From Sapria himalayana (Eukaryota; Streptophyta; Magnoliopsida; Malpighiales; Rafflesiaceae): a stretch of DNA of 64,000 nt. The translations under genes were made by a program, and so were the position numbers. The stretch is from the NCBI GenBank assembly GCA_029783825.1, contig JAREIK010017226.1:1-64000 (forward strand). The letters are read 5' to 3'. Shown here piece after piece: positions 33,242 through 46,028 of the stretch (its first letter is position 1; every line of letters starts with the position of its first letter). The notes beneath the pieces were generated by a model, which saw only the letters and a list, made by a program, of their open reading frames with translations, did no database searches and was not told where the DNA came from.

Positions 33242-33990
33242 ATGGACGACGATGGACCAACCAAGAAGATCGAGAAGACTATAGATGAAACAAGACAAGT
33301 GTATCAATGAGAGGAGATCCAAAAGAACCATGTTGTCAAATGCAAGTTCATGGTGCATAAATTTAATGGCATCAACAACATTAGCATGTGGAAATCTAAA
33401 GTTCTCGTTCTCTTATTCCAAGTCGGATCTCATATTGCCTTGGAATATCATCAACCAACAAGTTTGCGGCACAAAACGACTTTCCTTAGCAAGGAACAGA
33501 AGTCATTTGTCATAAAGGATATTTTAGCAACAAAACATAGAGAAGATACTCTACTTGAAAAAGGTTTATTTTTTTTTTTCAATATAAGAAATGTACACCT
33601 ATAATCGAACATCAAGATAAGTTCACAAAATTAGTATTCATTTACAAATTTTAGAAGTTGAAATTAAAGATGAAAATTGCCATTGTTGTTATTAAATTTT
33701 TTGCACCAAACCTATGATCTTTAACCGCAACTTAATTATTTGATAAAGATGAAGTTAATTTCATAGTATTTTTAATTCATTGGTACTTGGTAAATAATTA
33801 GTATCAGAAAAAAGGATCAACTGGCAAGGTAGATAACAATTGAAGTTCAAGAGTAAAACTATCCTTTAGTGTACTTGATGGATGAATCTGCATGTTGTCA
33901 TCAGAAAGGGAATTGAATGAAAGATCGTCAAAAAAGGATAAATCAAATGCTTTAAAATTATGTATAATAGTAAAATTTTTTTTTTTCAAT
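33242..33990 (+). pseudogene. Copia-type gag relic (unit C)
   Basis: Same relic as in other units: VHKFNGINNISMWKSKV near 33,350-33,400, where the conserved W of the gag N-terminus is kept (R in A). The UBN2 remnant is near 33,610-33,730 and the zinc-knuckle remnant near 33,890-33,930. Multiple frameshifts. Confidence 0.7.
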
Positions 33991-34545
33991 TTAAAAAATT
34001 AAATAAAATCATTAAAATTAACAATCGCATACATGCTTTACCAAAACTGTAATTCTTGTTTGTGTTAATTTGGACAATGTTTTATTTATCATTTTAATCA
34101 ATCATCAATTAATTCAAAATTTTGTTTGTGTTTTTTTTTAAGAGATATTAAATGGAATGTTTTAAACGTTGTATTTGAAATAATTTTACAAAAATATCAA
34201 CTTTGCTCTTAAATCTCCTAACTAAATGCTAATTGTTTAATAAATATTTTTTTAAAATTTTTTTTTTTCACATTAATGCATTAATTAGAATTGATATAGT
34301 TTAATTAAGATAGTCGAGACTATTTTTATTTATCTCTTATCTCGCCTAGCACGTCATTCATTGATTTATTTTATCACGATTAATTTTTTAAAAATGTAAA
34401 ATTCAAATTTAAAATATAAATCTAGGAAAAATTAATTAAAATGCTCTCCATATGAAAAATTAATGAAAAGTCTCCTAATTTTATCTTTTGTAAATGATAC
34501 TAAAACAAAAAAAAAGTATATTTTGATACTATCAAATGGGAAAAC
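33991..34545. other. A+T-rich spacer (unit C)
   Basis: Orthologous to A 4,760-5,190 plus 5,985-6,115; no MITE-like insert; nothing coding. Confidence 0.5.
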
Positions 34546-34800
34546 CTAATATATATAGTTAATAATCCACTCTCACAAACACACACACACACACACTCTC
34601 TCTCTCACTTACTTTTACTTTCTCTATCTTGCGCCCTTTCCTTTTCACACTGAATCTCACTCTCACAATCTTTGAATCTCTTACTCACTTTGACTCTCCC
34701 TCTAACTTAAGTTCATTTCCAAAATTTAGTAGGGTTAAAGATGGACCATTTCAAGTTACCCGAATTTTTGTTGATTAAAGATATCTAACTTGAATATGAA
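34546..34800 (+). promoter_or_regulatory. TATA plus CA/CT-rich leader and short ATG frame (unit C)
   Basis: atatatatag precedes (CA)n and CT-rich sequence, then ATG at 34,741 opening MDHFKLPEFLLIKD. Orthologue of the blocks in other units. Confidence 0.4.
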
Positions 34801-34849
34801 ATAAATGTTAAATAAAACTACAAAAAGGAAGTATCTTGGATATTATGGC

Positions 34850-35080
34850 ATGAATTAAAAAACATAAAATAATTATTTTGAACGAATTGTAAATGAATTT
34901 TCATGACATTCGTGATTTTCATTGACAATATTATGTTTTCTTTTTTATTTTAAATTTTATAAATGAACGGTTATAATTGAATTTGTAATTAAAAGAATAA
35001 AATTGAAAAAGATATTTGTTAACTAATTCATAACAATATCGAATGGAAATGACCAATAAGATGCATGATGTTTGAAGATG
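34850..35080. repeat. Second copy of the MYB upstream block (unit C)
   Basis: Contains tgaacgaattgtaaatgaatttt, ttcattgaca and gaccaataagatgc in the same order as 6,485-6,712 of A. Unit C ends about 125 bp later. Confidence 0.6.
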
Positions 35081-35205
35081 TAATGATGGTTTCGTTAATG
35101 GGGCACGGATTGCTAACATGGTCATTTTCTATATTGCATTGAACGAATGGAAATGGAACAGTTAGTATTTGTGTTACGACAAGAAAAAAAAACAAATAGT
35201 TCTAG

Positions 35206-35459
35206 AATTTATGAATTCTCTTCACGCTATCGCTCAACTTTTAAACTATACAAATATCACCATGTATTGATCAATTATTTCTTCAATCCTTTATTAAGAA
35301 AAACTAAAGAATAGCAAAACAAGTAAGTTTTATTTCTTTGCTTAACAACGAATTTATAGGGAGCTAAGATTGACAATGTTAGGGTCAAAACTCAAAAGTC
35401 TTGATCCAAGTGGGATATACAGCTGTACAGCTAATACAACCCGTAAAATATTTCTTAAT
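35206..35459 (-). repeat. Copia 3' LTR (minus strand)
   Basis: Read on the minus strand: a purine-rich cttgagaaggagt tract ends near 35,460, followed by an LTR-like stretch with tataaat (about 35,352-35,360) and downstream leader sequence. It ends around 35,206-35,215 against unit C. The first bases are TATTAAG rather than TGTTAAG, so the terminus is mutated. No matching 5' LTR is in the window. Confidence 0.55.
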
Positions 35460-37050
35460 ACTCCTTCTCAAGTTGGAGAGTGAATAACATGAAGTCCCAG
35501 CTTGCTGCATAAACTCAATAAAGTAATCTTTTCCTAACGTCTTTGTAAATACATCAGCCAAGTATGAGTTTGAAGGAACAAAAGAAGGATCAAACATTCA
35601 AGTTTGGATTTTTTCTCGTACTATATGACAATCTATTTCAATGTGCTTCATATGTTCATGAAAAATAAGATTCTCCACAATGTGCAAAACTGCTTGATTA
35701 TCACAAAATAATGGCATTGGAGATGTTTGAAAGACCTTTAAATCATGTAGTATATAACGTAACCAGGTTAGCTCTAAAAATGTTTAGGCATGGCTCGATA
35801 CTCGGCTCCAGCGGATGATCTAGAGACATTAGCTTGTATCTTGGACTTCCATGATATGAAAGAATTTCTCAGTTTCCATGTCGTATAGTTCGTATCCCTT
35901 TTCCCTAGTCGGATATCCAATGGAAATGAAATTTTTGACACGTGATTCAAATTTGAATTGGGTGCACAATAGTGGCGTAGCATAGACAACCAAAAATTTT
36001 TTAAGTGATCAAGAGAGGTGGATGATAATATAAAATTTCAAAAGGTATTTTATTTGAAATCAATGGGGATGGTAACTGGTTAATGAGATAACAATAGTTA
36101 AAACACACTACTTTCACCAAGAATGCAATGGTAAATGGGATTGAAAAAGTATTGATCGTGCTATAGTGAGAATGTGATGATGCCTCCTTTCAATAACTCC
36201 ATTTTGTTGTGGAGTGTAAACACATGTGTGTTGATATTCAATGCCATGAAACCTAAAAAAAATTCTTAGACAAGAATTCAAACCATTGTCTACTCTGACT
36301 GCTTTGACATAGACTAAAAATTGAGTATAAGCAAAATCAATGAAAGATTTCAAAATTTTTGAATCGTAGATTTGTGTTGCATAAGAAATATTCATGGTGC
36401 ATCTTGTAATGTCATTTCTGATGATAAGTAAGTATCATTTTGCTGAGTGTGTTGGGACTTTGTGATTACCCCAGGTATCACAATGTAATAAATCAAATGA
36501 AATGAGTTGATATGAAACTTAGTGAGAATGCAAATCTTGTTTGTTTTGCCATGGGAAAAATAGTACAATTATTGTGACAAGAAATATTGTTTGAAGATAA
36601 CAGCGAAGACGCTAACTTAAGGCAAAATGGTGATGGATGTCCAAGATGCATATGCCATAGATTGGAAGGGTGTGAAACTTGATGACAGATTGATATTTTT
36701 GCAATGGAGGCATGTAATCGAGAACACCACATTGTTTACTCGAGTCAATCATCTTCCCCGTAGCCAAGTCCTGTAAGACACAAAAGGTGGGAAAAAAAAC
36801 TCAACAATTAAAAGTAGTGGTAATTTTGTTCATAGAAATCAAATTTAAGCGAAATCTAGGAACACATAGAACATCATTAATGTGATATCAGAATTGAGAG
36901 ATAAAGTGCCGGTTGAAGTTATTGAGGCTGTAGATCTAGTGATGATTCTTAATGATAGGTATTAATGATGATTGTGTTTTAGTGAAAAGAGTTGAATTAG
37001 ATTTTGATAAGTAAAATTCACTACCAAAAAAGTCTTTACACCCTAAGATA
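35206..37050 (-). pseudogene. Copia element, 3' part: pre-integrase, integrase, RNase H, LTR
   Basis: On the minus strand, from 37,050 down: LCVPRFRLNLISMNKITT (like LYVPxFxxNLLSVSKL, about 36,880-36,830), LWHMHLGHPS (gag-pre-integrase, about 36,665), integrase core with VRVDNG and VYTPQQNGVIERRHHHIL (36,395-36,114; second D and E of the catalytic triad visible), RNase H with VSRSSAGAEYRAM (about 35,830-35,780), HIEIDCHIVREKI (about 35,660-35,610) and ADVFTKTLGKD (about 35,560-35,525). Integrase runs almost directly into RNase H, so the whole reverse transcriptase is deleted. Stops and frameshifts throughout; dead element. Confidence 0.85.
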
Positions 37051-37054
37051 GTTT

Positions 37055-40000
37055 CAAAGTGCTACATTCTTTTGAAAAAATAATGAAGACTTCCATTTTG
37101 ATTTCCTGATTAAGCCTTCTGGATTCTGGGATTTCTTTTCATATAATCTCCTATTTCTTTCTCGCCAAATATGGTATACCGATGTCACTAATGCCGCTTT
37201 ACGAACTCTATTTAGTGAAGAATCAGCTGCATACTTTATGATGAAAGACCGAAAAATTGCAAAAATTGAGTTAATGGGCCCGTCAAAATTAATCCAAGCT
37301 TTGATCTTCTCCATTACCAACTTAGTATATCCGCATTCGAAGAACACATGATCAAAAGATTCTAGTGCATTGCAGAATTCATAGTTTAGACAGTCCAGGG
37401 CTGTGAATGCTTTGTCTTATGTTCTAACTTTTTTTGCCCGACAATCCATAAACTAATGGCGTGCTTTGGGATATTGTTTTTAACCCATATAACCTTGCTC
37501 CAGGCTTTATCCTTCTTGACGCTGAAATTGGATAGGAAACGATGGGCATTGGAGACAACCTTGCCACTTTACCCCCACGCATTCAATAAAATTTATGCTC
37601 GACTCTTTGAACCCGATTTGGCTATAAGAGTATCTTTAATAGATACTAGCGCTTTCCAAAAAGGTGTATCTTCATTTGTTGTGCGACAGTTCCATATGCT
37701 TTGCTTATTAAGGTAGCAGTGGTGAATCCACTTGATCCAGAGAGAGTCCTCTTTCAATTAATTCTCCATAGGGTTTTGATGAAGAAAGCTTTATTCCATG
37801 AAGCAAGATTAAGAAGGCCTAACATCACCTTGAGGAGTAGGTGAGCACACCTTGTCCCAAGAGACTTTGGGTCTATACCTACATGTTACCGGTCCGCTTC
37901 ATAGAAATCTTCTACATGCTCCATTTATAAAATTTATCACATATGAGGGTAGAATTAAAACCCAAAAAACTAATACTACCCTCTATCCCTTGAACAACTG
38001 TACGAAGAAGTTCAAGCCTCTCAACCATAGATAGAATTTTCCCGGCCCATTGGTGAATAGCTGAAATTATCTTCGCCAGAAGAACAGAAAAATGTGAAGG
38101 GATTAATCTGCTAGATTAAAGCGGAACCCAACGAAAAAAATAAATGGGAGCGTGCCTTCTTCATATCCTGATAACGAAGGATCTCTTTCCTTGACTTCAC
38201 TCTTTACCCCTCCAAAAGATATTCGATTTGGAGGGGTTTGCATTAAGTCCAGAAGATGCAGAATGTTTCTTAAGCACCTCCAAGATAATAGAAGATGAAG
38301 GTATGTCACCATTGCAGAAGATAATTATGTCATCCGCATACATCAGGTGCGAAAGCTTGCAATGAGTGCAACCAGGATGGTATGAGAACCTATCTACTGA
38401 ACAAGCCGTAAGTAGTAGCTTAGAGAGGTATTCCTGCATATGGTGAAGAGGTAGGGGGAGATCGGGTCTCCCTGCCTAAGACCTCTTTTGCCTTTGAAAG
38501 ATCTATGTAATTGACCATTTATAGCCAACTGAGTAAGAAGTCGTGCTGATGCATTCGTGAATGATCTTGCAAAATGATTAGGAAAATTTAAAGCTTCTAG
38601 CACTTTCATTAAGAAGCTCCATTCTACCGTATCAAAGGCTTTTTGGATGTCGACTTATAAAAAAACATCGGGGAGAGATTCTTTTCCTCACATATTCCTG
38701 ATTAAGCATTGGGCGAAAAGGAAGTTGTCCGATATCAATCTCCCTTTAATAAAGGCCCTTGGGAAGGCTAATTATGCGCTCAAGAACAAGATTAAGCGGA
38801 AAGGAAATGAGCTTGGAGATGATCTTATAGATAACATTGCAGCACGAAATAAAGCCGATAATCTTTAAACTGTGGAGGTGTGTGCGATATTAGGAATTAA
38901 TGTCAATACATGCGTTATTATTTTGCCTTAGCATTTTCTCTCCGAATGAAAGAAACTCTTAACAATTTTAATCACATCTTTGCCCGATATAAAACCATGA
39001 GTCTTTATATAAATTCTGGCGTAAACCCGTCTGGCCCTGGGGATTTCGGCTCCCCATAGAGAACAAGGCATATTTTTACTCCTCCGAAGTAAAAGATAGA
39101 GGAGAGAAGAAGAGAGAGAGCTGGAGTAGAGGAATAGCGGAGCCTCAGAGCTCTTTAAAATATGAAACAAAAGATTCAACTACATCATTAATTGATGAAG
39201 AGTAGTTTTCCTCTTCCTTAACTATCGACATTATCTTGCTTTTTTTGAATTTTTGAGCTTGTAGGGCGTGAAAAAATTTGGTGCACTTGTCACTATCCTT
39301 GAGGTATTTGATCTTAGCCTTTTGCCTAAGAAATGAGAGTTTGCATTCCTCAAGCCTTCGCAAGTTGATTTTAAATTATACTTCCTCATCCTTTAGGCTT
39401 GGGCTAGGGCACTTGATCATTTTAAGTTGAAGAGAGTTTAGAGCATTTCTAGCAAGAGCTACTCCTGTGCTAATATGCCCAAAGTGCTTTGCATTTAGAT
39501 TTTTGAGGGGCTCCTTTAATTACTTCAACTTAGAGGCAAATTGATACATTAGAGAACCAGAGATTTCATTTTCCCAAATCTTAAGCAAGAGTGGGATAAA
39601 TTCTTTGTGCGTGGTCCACATGTTGCAAAAATTAAAGAGGATCAACCTTCTTTTGTCTGCATAGTTAGTGGTGAGGAGCAGGAGACAATGATCAAAGAAG
39701 GTTCCAGGGAAAAAAATTTTAACATGACAATCAAGTTGAAGATTATCCTATTCCCTGTTAGCCATCGCCCTGTCGAGCTTGCTAGATACCCTCCCGTTAG
39801 TCCAAGTAAAAAAGGATCCTAACGAGGGAATATCCTCCATGCCAAGTTGCGAGAGACAGTCAAATGCATCTTGACACTCGTAAAGCCCTTGGCTGTAGAG
39901 TCTTTTCTCCTTCCTTTATTCCTTAAGTTCAAAGACGGGCCTTCTCTGATGTTAAGCTCCTTCTTCTTTTTCTCAGGCCTTTACAACCGTAAAGTCTTCA

Positions 40001-40905
40001 GTTTCCTCCTAAGCTGGGCCTAGGCAGAGGATTTTTCGGAGAGCGTGCTGATTTCATCTCTTTTTTCCGGTTCAGAACTGGATTGTGCCTCTTCTTGTGG
40101 AGATGATCTTTCCGCAGAAGTCCTTGGACTCCATGGACTTAAAGGAGCGATTGGCTGGAACATCCCCTCCTCTTTTTTTAGCTTTACACGGCATTCACTT
40201 AAAATATGCCCAAAAGCCGAGCATAATTTACAAATATAGGCAAATTTTCAGCAAGGGTTTACCTTCTTTATTTCAGAGTATAGTAGGATTGGACGAGGAA
40301 GAATTAGCCTTATCCTCTGTTAGAACATTTGAATTGTGTTGAGAGGAGAGCAGTCCCTTTGTATGGCTGCCGGGGATATCATCCATCCTTTCCCCCAGTG
40401 AATCAGAACAGTTCAAGGAATCTGATGTAAGGTATTAGTTTCATTGATATTAGGAATCATAATAGGGTCCTTTGACCGAGTAAGCTCCTGGAATTCCTCA
40501 TTACCCGAGCCCTGAGTAGCAAATAAATTCGTGTTTAATGTTCCGATGAGGGTAAGTTTAGATGAGAAGCATCCAATATAGATGAAATCTTACCGAACAC
40601 GATTCTGTGAAAGCCTCCTTCCTCAATCACGAACTCGGTTGCGCTGAAGTCACTTTCAGAGCACACTACAAGACGTCTTCGGCCCCTGTTTGGAGAGAGT
40701 TCTGCAGAGTCCCGATTCTGCGAGGAAGACATGGCAGTATCGGTGGGGGGGGGGGGGGGGGACCGCAATGGTGGCATCCTCCTCTTCGGCACTCCAATTT
40801 GGTGAAAAAAAAGAGTTAGAATTAGAGGTAATATGATTGGTGGCTCAACTATGCAAAATCCAAAGCTTAGTGAATACAAAATTAATTGAAGTATCAGAAA
40901 AAAGA
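37055..40905 (-). mobile_element. Degenerate LINE (L1-type) inserted in the Copia element
   Basis: Minus strand, about 3.85 kb (intact plant LINEs are nearer 6 kb). In order: ORF1-like N-terminus with a proline run (40,850-40,535); zinc knuckle CKLCSAFGHILSEC (about 40,230-40,185); endonuclease C-terminus FTWTNGRVSSKLDRAMAN (about 39,820-39,765) with most of the endonuclease N-terminus missing; LSFLRQKAKIKYLKDSD...KFFHAL (about 39,340-39,260); reverse transcriptase KGKRGLRQGDPISPYLF (about 38,500-38,450) and catalytic YADD (38,329-38,340); then the C-terminal zf-RVT-type region with NIPKHAISLW and YHIWRERNRRLYEK (about 37,185-37,140). Many stops. No long poly(A) remains at its 3' end near 37,055. 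Confidence 0.85.
40745..40761. repeat. 17-base G homopolymer
   Basis: A G17 run within the LINE ORF1 leader (encoding proline on the minus strand). Striking in such an A+T-rich window and prone to length error. Confidence 0.9.
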
Positions 40906-41265
40906 GACAGACTTGTTGCATTTGCATAGGTGTTTATATATGATTTGTGCTTGTGAATGATAATGCACGAGAAAATTGTTGAAGTTGCTCTGTGGAGAAT
41001 CCCTACAATATATTGACCGGGTCAAGAGTTTTGCTTGTTTTGTTAACGTTATGTGTGGATTTAGGGGATTCTGTTGCATTAGCAATAGAAAATTAATTTC
41101 TTCAAAATCTTCGTTTTGTTGTGATTGATATTGTCGGTTGCTTGTGATATTGGGTGTCCATGTACTATTTTTGGATTTGCATCTATCCTTAGTATGCCCT
41201 TTTCTATCACAGTATTTGCAATTAAACTTTAGAGTATGACAATTTTTAATGGTATGGCATTCTCT
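40906..41265 (-). pseudogene. Copia gag C-terminus with zinc knuckle (5' part of the interrupted element)
   Basis: Minus-strand open frame with a textbook C-x2-C-x4-H-x4-C knuckle, CKYCDRKGHTKDRC (about 41,222-41,178), preceded by NRECHTIKNCHTLKFN and followed by Q- and N-rich linker text. The frame is open from 41,265 to about 40,910, where LINE sequence begins. The Copia continues at 37,050. The WxxDSGAT protease motif expected between the halves is not seen, so some sequence was lost at the insertion. The upstream gag and 5' LTR are cut off at 41,265. Confidence 0.85.
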
Positions 41266-41575
41266 GTTTATCTATTTATTTATTTATTTATGAAGAACAA
41301 TCATATGAGGGGAATTATTATAAAAAGAGTGATACAAATGAAAAAAAAAATGTGAATGTATTTTATTGATTGAATTATAAATGAATTTTAATTAATGATA
41401 ATAATGATTTTCATTGACAAATATTTTGTTTTATTTTATAATATTGAAAGATTATAAATGCACAAGTATAATTGAATTTGTAATTGAAAAGAATGAATTT
41501 AAAAAGATATTTGCAACTAATTGACCGATTCAATACAATGTTGAATGCAATGGACCAATGAGAAGCAAACACGCC
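41266..41575. other. Start of unit D at a TTTA repeat
   Basis: ctatttatttatttatttatg joins the Copia gag to the upstream block at the point equal to B 11,265. The (TTTA)n is part of the array sequence, so the breakpoint lies within or beside this simple repeat. Confidence 0.65.
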
Positions 41576-43035
41576 GTTGATAATCACAATTTTGGTTATT
41601 TAATATCTCACGATTTCCATCTTTTAATTATGCCTTTTTGAACTATTACTAAACACATCAAAATAAAAATATAATTTTTATGTCACAAAATGATTTTTAT
41701 TGTTTCTTTTAAAATTTGCAATTCAATTAAAAAATGATGAATTTTTAATTTTATTCCAAATAAAATTTGAATTTTGTTTTTAAATTTTCAAAATTAACTT
41801 ATATCTGAAACTTTTTCACTTTAACACTTGTACTTTTTGCATATTGATATTTTTATATTCCTGCAACACATGAAAAAAATAATGATGCTACATGTTTTGT
41901 TCTAAAATATTATTGTACACAACTCTAACCCTAACTATCTATTTATAAAAGATTGAATGATAAAAATTTACACAAAGTGTAATTGTGTTAAACTTTTTGT
42001 GATATATTCTAGATATAATCAATTTGATGAATGTCCATTATTACATTGTTATCATAAAAAGTAACTTTTGCAATAAGTTTCATCTATTTGTGTCATTATA
42101 AGTTATTGTGTATTATAAATGGATGATACTTATAATAAGTATAATCTTAATCCAAATGATAAACTCACAAAGTGTCATCATATTATGTTAATAAAACTTA
42201 ATAAGTTAAAACCATATATTTTTCTTATAATAGGAAAACATTTATTTTTTCACTAGAATTTCTACTCTGAAAATAATTTTCTTGAAAGAGAAGATATTTC
42301 CTTTAGATCTCATGTTGTTCGGCTCTTCTTATATCTCATAATTTAACTAAAAGGTTATAATTTTTTAACAATTTTTGCTCTAAATTCAATTTAGTGGACT
42401 GATTATTTTGATACAAAGAGTAGTTACTTTATCTTTTTATCCTATATCTTTATATTTAAATAAGTTTATGCCAAAATCTCATGGCTTCCTTATACTGATA
42501 AAATAAGTGATAGATTATTTCTTCAATAAAATAGTTAATGCATTTTGATGCCATGAAAAAAGACTTTATGTTTTATCAAATATTTCGCAGATATAAATTT
42601 ATTTAGTAGTACCCATCCAGAATAAAAGATTTTTTTTGAGAAATATCATGGTGGCATTACATTTCGTAAGCTAGAGATTTTATACATTTTATTATGAGTT
42701 ACATGGAGCTGACTTGATGGTTAATTTTCTTTTGTTATTTACTAGCCAAATCGAAGTGTCTTGTATTCTCTTTCGCGCGTTAATAATTTGCGTCATGATT
42801 TTTTGATGGAGAATATTTATTAATTTTTTTATATCGCATCTATCTCCTTCATAAATTTCATAACTTGAGTCTCTAGAGCCCGACATTTTATTTTGTGAGT
42901 TGATTTTTACATCTCTAATCCACCTTAATATCAAAAGTAGATATCCCTTTTTAAGCGTAAATACTATTATATATAGAAAATCATGGTGCCCAATAGTTAG
43001 TCATAGTTTTGGTAAACCCTCCAAAATAATTATAG
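41576..43035. other. MYB deletion junction and A+T-rich region (unit D)
   Basis: Same cgccgttg-ataatcac junction as B, then the shared A+T-rich region with hairpin words. No gene. Confidence 0.6.
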
Positions 43036-43039
43036 AAAT

Positions 43040-43085
43040 TTACAATAAAAAGCTGGAAAAAATTAAAAATTAAAAATAATAAAAT

Positions 43086-43116
<31 letters not shown>

Positions 43117-43440
43117 AAAATTAAAAAATAAAAAAAATAAAAAAATATAAAAAAATTTAAAAAATTTAAAAATTAAAAAAATTTAAAAAAATAAAAAAAT
43201 AAAAAAATAATAAATAAAAAAATAAAAAAATAAAAAAATAAAAAAATAAAAATTTGAAAAAAATTAAAAAATTTAAAAAAAATTAAAAAAATTTAAAAAA
43301 TTTTAAAAAATTTTAAAAAAAATATTAAAAATATAAAAAATAAAAAAATTAAAAAATTAAAAAATTAAAAATTAAAAAATTAAAAAAAAATTAAAATAAA
43401 GTTATAAAAAATAAAAAAAATAAAAAAATTACAAAAAATA
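43040..43440. repeat. A-rich simple tract (unit D)
   Basis: About 400 bp; the word pattern differs locally from B although the flanks are nearly identical, showing rapid change of this tract. Confidence 0.9.
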
Positions 43441-43892
43441 TAGAATTTAAAGAGGAACATAGAGGGTGATGATGATGTCATCCACATGATATGAGTATAA
43501 TACAACCCAAATTGACTTGCCAATGAATAACAAAACTCAGTCTAAATAGAGGTGACATCGGCATTACATGATATTGGTGATACCATTATATCAGCATGAC
43601 ATTAATATCATAAGAGCATGCATTTTCATTGCCGAATTCATATTTGATATTGACAATCCGACCTCGTAACCAATTTTCTGGTAAAAGAATGTATCTTTAC
43701 CTGTTCAATCAATTGTTTGCTAGATTTTGTTAAAGTATAGAATAGTTCATATCATTTTAGATTAACTTGGACACATTCGTGATCTTAATTTTTAAATTTA
43801 GATAACAATAAAGTTGAAAAGAAAATTAAATTATTTGTTAATTATGTGAATTCCAAATAAATAGTTTTTTTTGTGAAAATTCTTAAAGGGCG

Positions 43893-44690
43893 ATGATAAA
43901 CCAACCACGAAGACAGAGGAGACAATGGATGAAAGAATGACAAGTGTATCAATGAGGAGATCAGGAGAACCACGTTGTCAAATGCAAAGTTCAAGGTGGA
44001 TATATTTAATGGCATCAACAACATTAGCATGCGGCATCTAAAGTTCTGGTTCTCTTATTCCAAGTGGGATCTCATATTACCTTGGAATATCATCAACCAA
44101 CAAGTTTTCGGCACAGTACAATTTCCTTAGCAATGGAACATAAGACATTTGTCATGAAAGTGACTTTAGCAACAAAAAACATAGATAACATACTCACTTG
44201 AAATTTTTTTTTTTTTTGTTTTCAATATAAGAATGTACACCTATAATCGAACATTAAGATAAGTTCAACAAAATTATTATTCATTTACAAAATATAGAGA
44301 TGAAATTAGAGATGAAAATTTGTCATTTTTGTTATTAAATTTTATTCCCGAAACATATGATCTTTTAACCACAACTTTATTATATTAATAAAGATGAAGT
44401 TAAATTTAGAGGTTTCTTTAATTCGTTGGTACTTGGTAAACAATTAGTATCATAAAAAGGATCAATATGATCATAGAAATGCCACACCAGAAGCACTTAC
44501 GACATCAATAGATCTTACAAACAACAAAAAATCAGCCAAATCTATCTGACGAGGTAGATACCAATTGAAGTCAAGAGTAGATCCATCCTTTAGGTGTACT
44601 TTGATGAATCTGGATGTTGTCATCAGAAAGGGAATTGGATGAAAGATTGTAAAAATAAGGAGAAAGCAAATGCTTTAAAATTTTATATTA
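43893..44690 (+). pseudogene. Copia-type gag relic (unit D)
   Basis: Near copy of the B relic (13,990-14,790), with the same frameshifts and the UBN2 remnant near 44,250-44,390. In the zinc-knuckle segment atgaatctgg replaces gatggatgaatctg, so four bases are lost there. Confidence 0.7.
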
Positions 44691-45259
44691 GTAAATATTT
44701 TATTTTTTTCATTTTTAAAATTAAATAAAATCTTTAAAATTAGCAATCATATACATGCTTTCCCAAAACTGTACTTCTTGTTTGTGTTAATTTGGACAAT
44801 GTTTTATTTATCATTTTAATCAATCATAAATTAATTAAAAAATTTTGTTTGTGTTTTTTGTTTAAGAGATATCAATGGAATGTTTTAAACGTTGTCTTTG
44901 AAATAATTTTACAAAAATATCAACTTTGCTCTTAAATCTCCTAACTAAATGCTAATTGTTTTAATAAATATTTTAAAAAATTTTTTTTTCTCATTAATGC
45001 ATTAATTAGAATTCATATTGTTTAATTAAGATAGTCGAGACTATTTTTATTTATATCTCTTATCTCGCCTCTCATCATTCATCGATTTATTTTATCACGA
45101 TTAATTTTTTAAAATTTAAAATTCAAATTTAAAACTTAAATCTAGGAAATATTATTTAAAATGCTCTTTAAAAAAATTATGAAAAGTCTCCTAATTTTAT
45201 CTATTGTAAATGGTACTAAAACAAAAAAAAAGTATATTTTGATACTATCAAATGGAAAA

Positions 45260-45520
45260 ACCTTAATATATATAGTTAATAATCCACTCTCTCTGTCTCT
45301 ATCTCACACTCTCTCACTCATCACTTACTTTTACTTTCTCTCTCTTGCACCCTCTCATTTTAACACTCATTCTCCCTCTCACAATCCTTTAATCTCTTAC
45401 TCACTTTACTCTCACTCTAACTTATATTCATTTCCAAAATTTAGTAGAGTTAAAGATGGACAATTTCAAGCTGCCTGAATTTTTTGTTGTTAAAATATAT
45501 CTAACTTGAATATGAAATAA
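45260..45520 (+). promoter_or_regulatory. TATA plus CT-rich leader and short ATG frame (unit D)
   Basis: Near-identical to B 15,355-15,620; ATG at 45,456. Confidence 0.4.
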
Positions 45521-45609
45521 AAGTTAAATAAAAAAACTACAAAAAAGGAGTATTATGTTTTCTTTTATTAACAAGAATTAATATATAGGTTTAATTAGTT
45601 CAAACACAT

Positions 45610-45850
45610 GAGGGGAAAGATATATACAAATTATGACACGAATTAAAAAAAATATCTAATAATTATATTTATTCAATTAAAAATGAATTTCACGACATTG
45701 ATGATTTTTATTGACAAATATTATTAATTCTTTTTTATTTAAAATTTTAAAATGAATTGTTCTAATTGAATTTGTAATTGAAAAGAATAAAAATGAAATA
45801 GATATATGGTAACTAAATCATAACAATATCGAATATAAAATACCAATATG
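45610..45850. repeat. Second copy of the MYB upstream block (unit D)
   Basis: Near-identical to B 15,730-15,955. Keeps the cgaat that B has lost (atatcgaatataaa here, atataatataaa in B). Confidence 0.6.
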
Positions 45851-46028
45851 AAGCATTATGTCTGAAGATGTAAAGGAGGTTTCGTTCATGGGGAGCACGG
45901 ATTGCTAACGTGGTCATTTTCTTGTTTGTATTGAACGACTGGAATAGTTAGTATTTGTGTTACGACTTATGAAAAAAAAAATAGTTCAAGAGTGGTTTTT
46001 TGACTCTTGAACTGAATTGTTCTCTACT

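Larger units (their letters stand above)
26857..35205 (+). repeat. Array unit C (type II, MYB-bearing, truncated)
   Basis: Third unit. It has a MYB copy like A and E, and also keeps a segment of about 2.1 kb (29,632-31,727) that A and E lack and that B and D keep in part. It lacks the MITE-like insert of A and E. It stops at about 35,205, in the sequence upstream of the 40-codon mini-ORF, where a Copia LTR begins. C appears to be the least rearranged witness of the ancestral MYB region, although its gene has several small indels. Confidence 0.88.

Noticed and set aside
45161..45478. 105-codon frame in D overlapping the CT-rich leader
   Set aside because: Serine/leucine-rich translation of a CT microsatellite; frameshifted in the other units.
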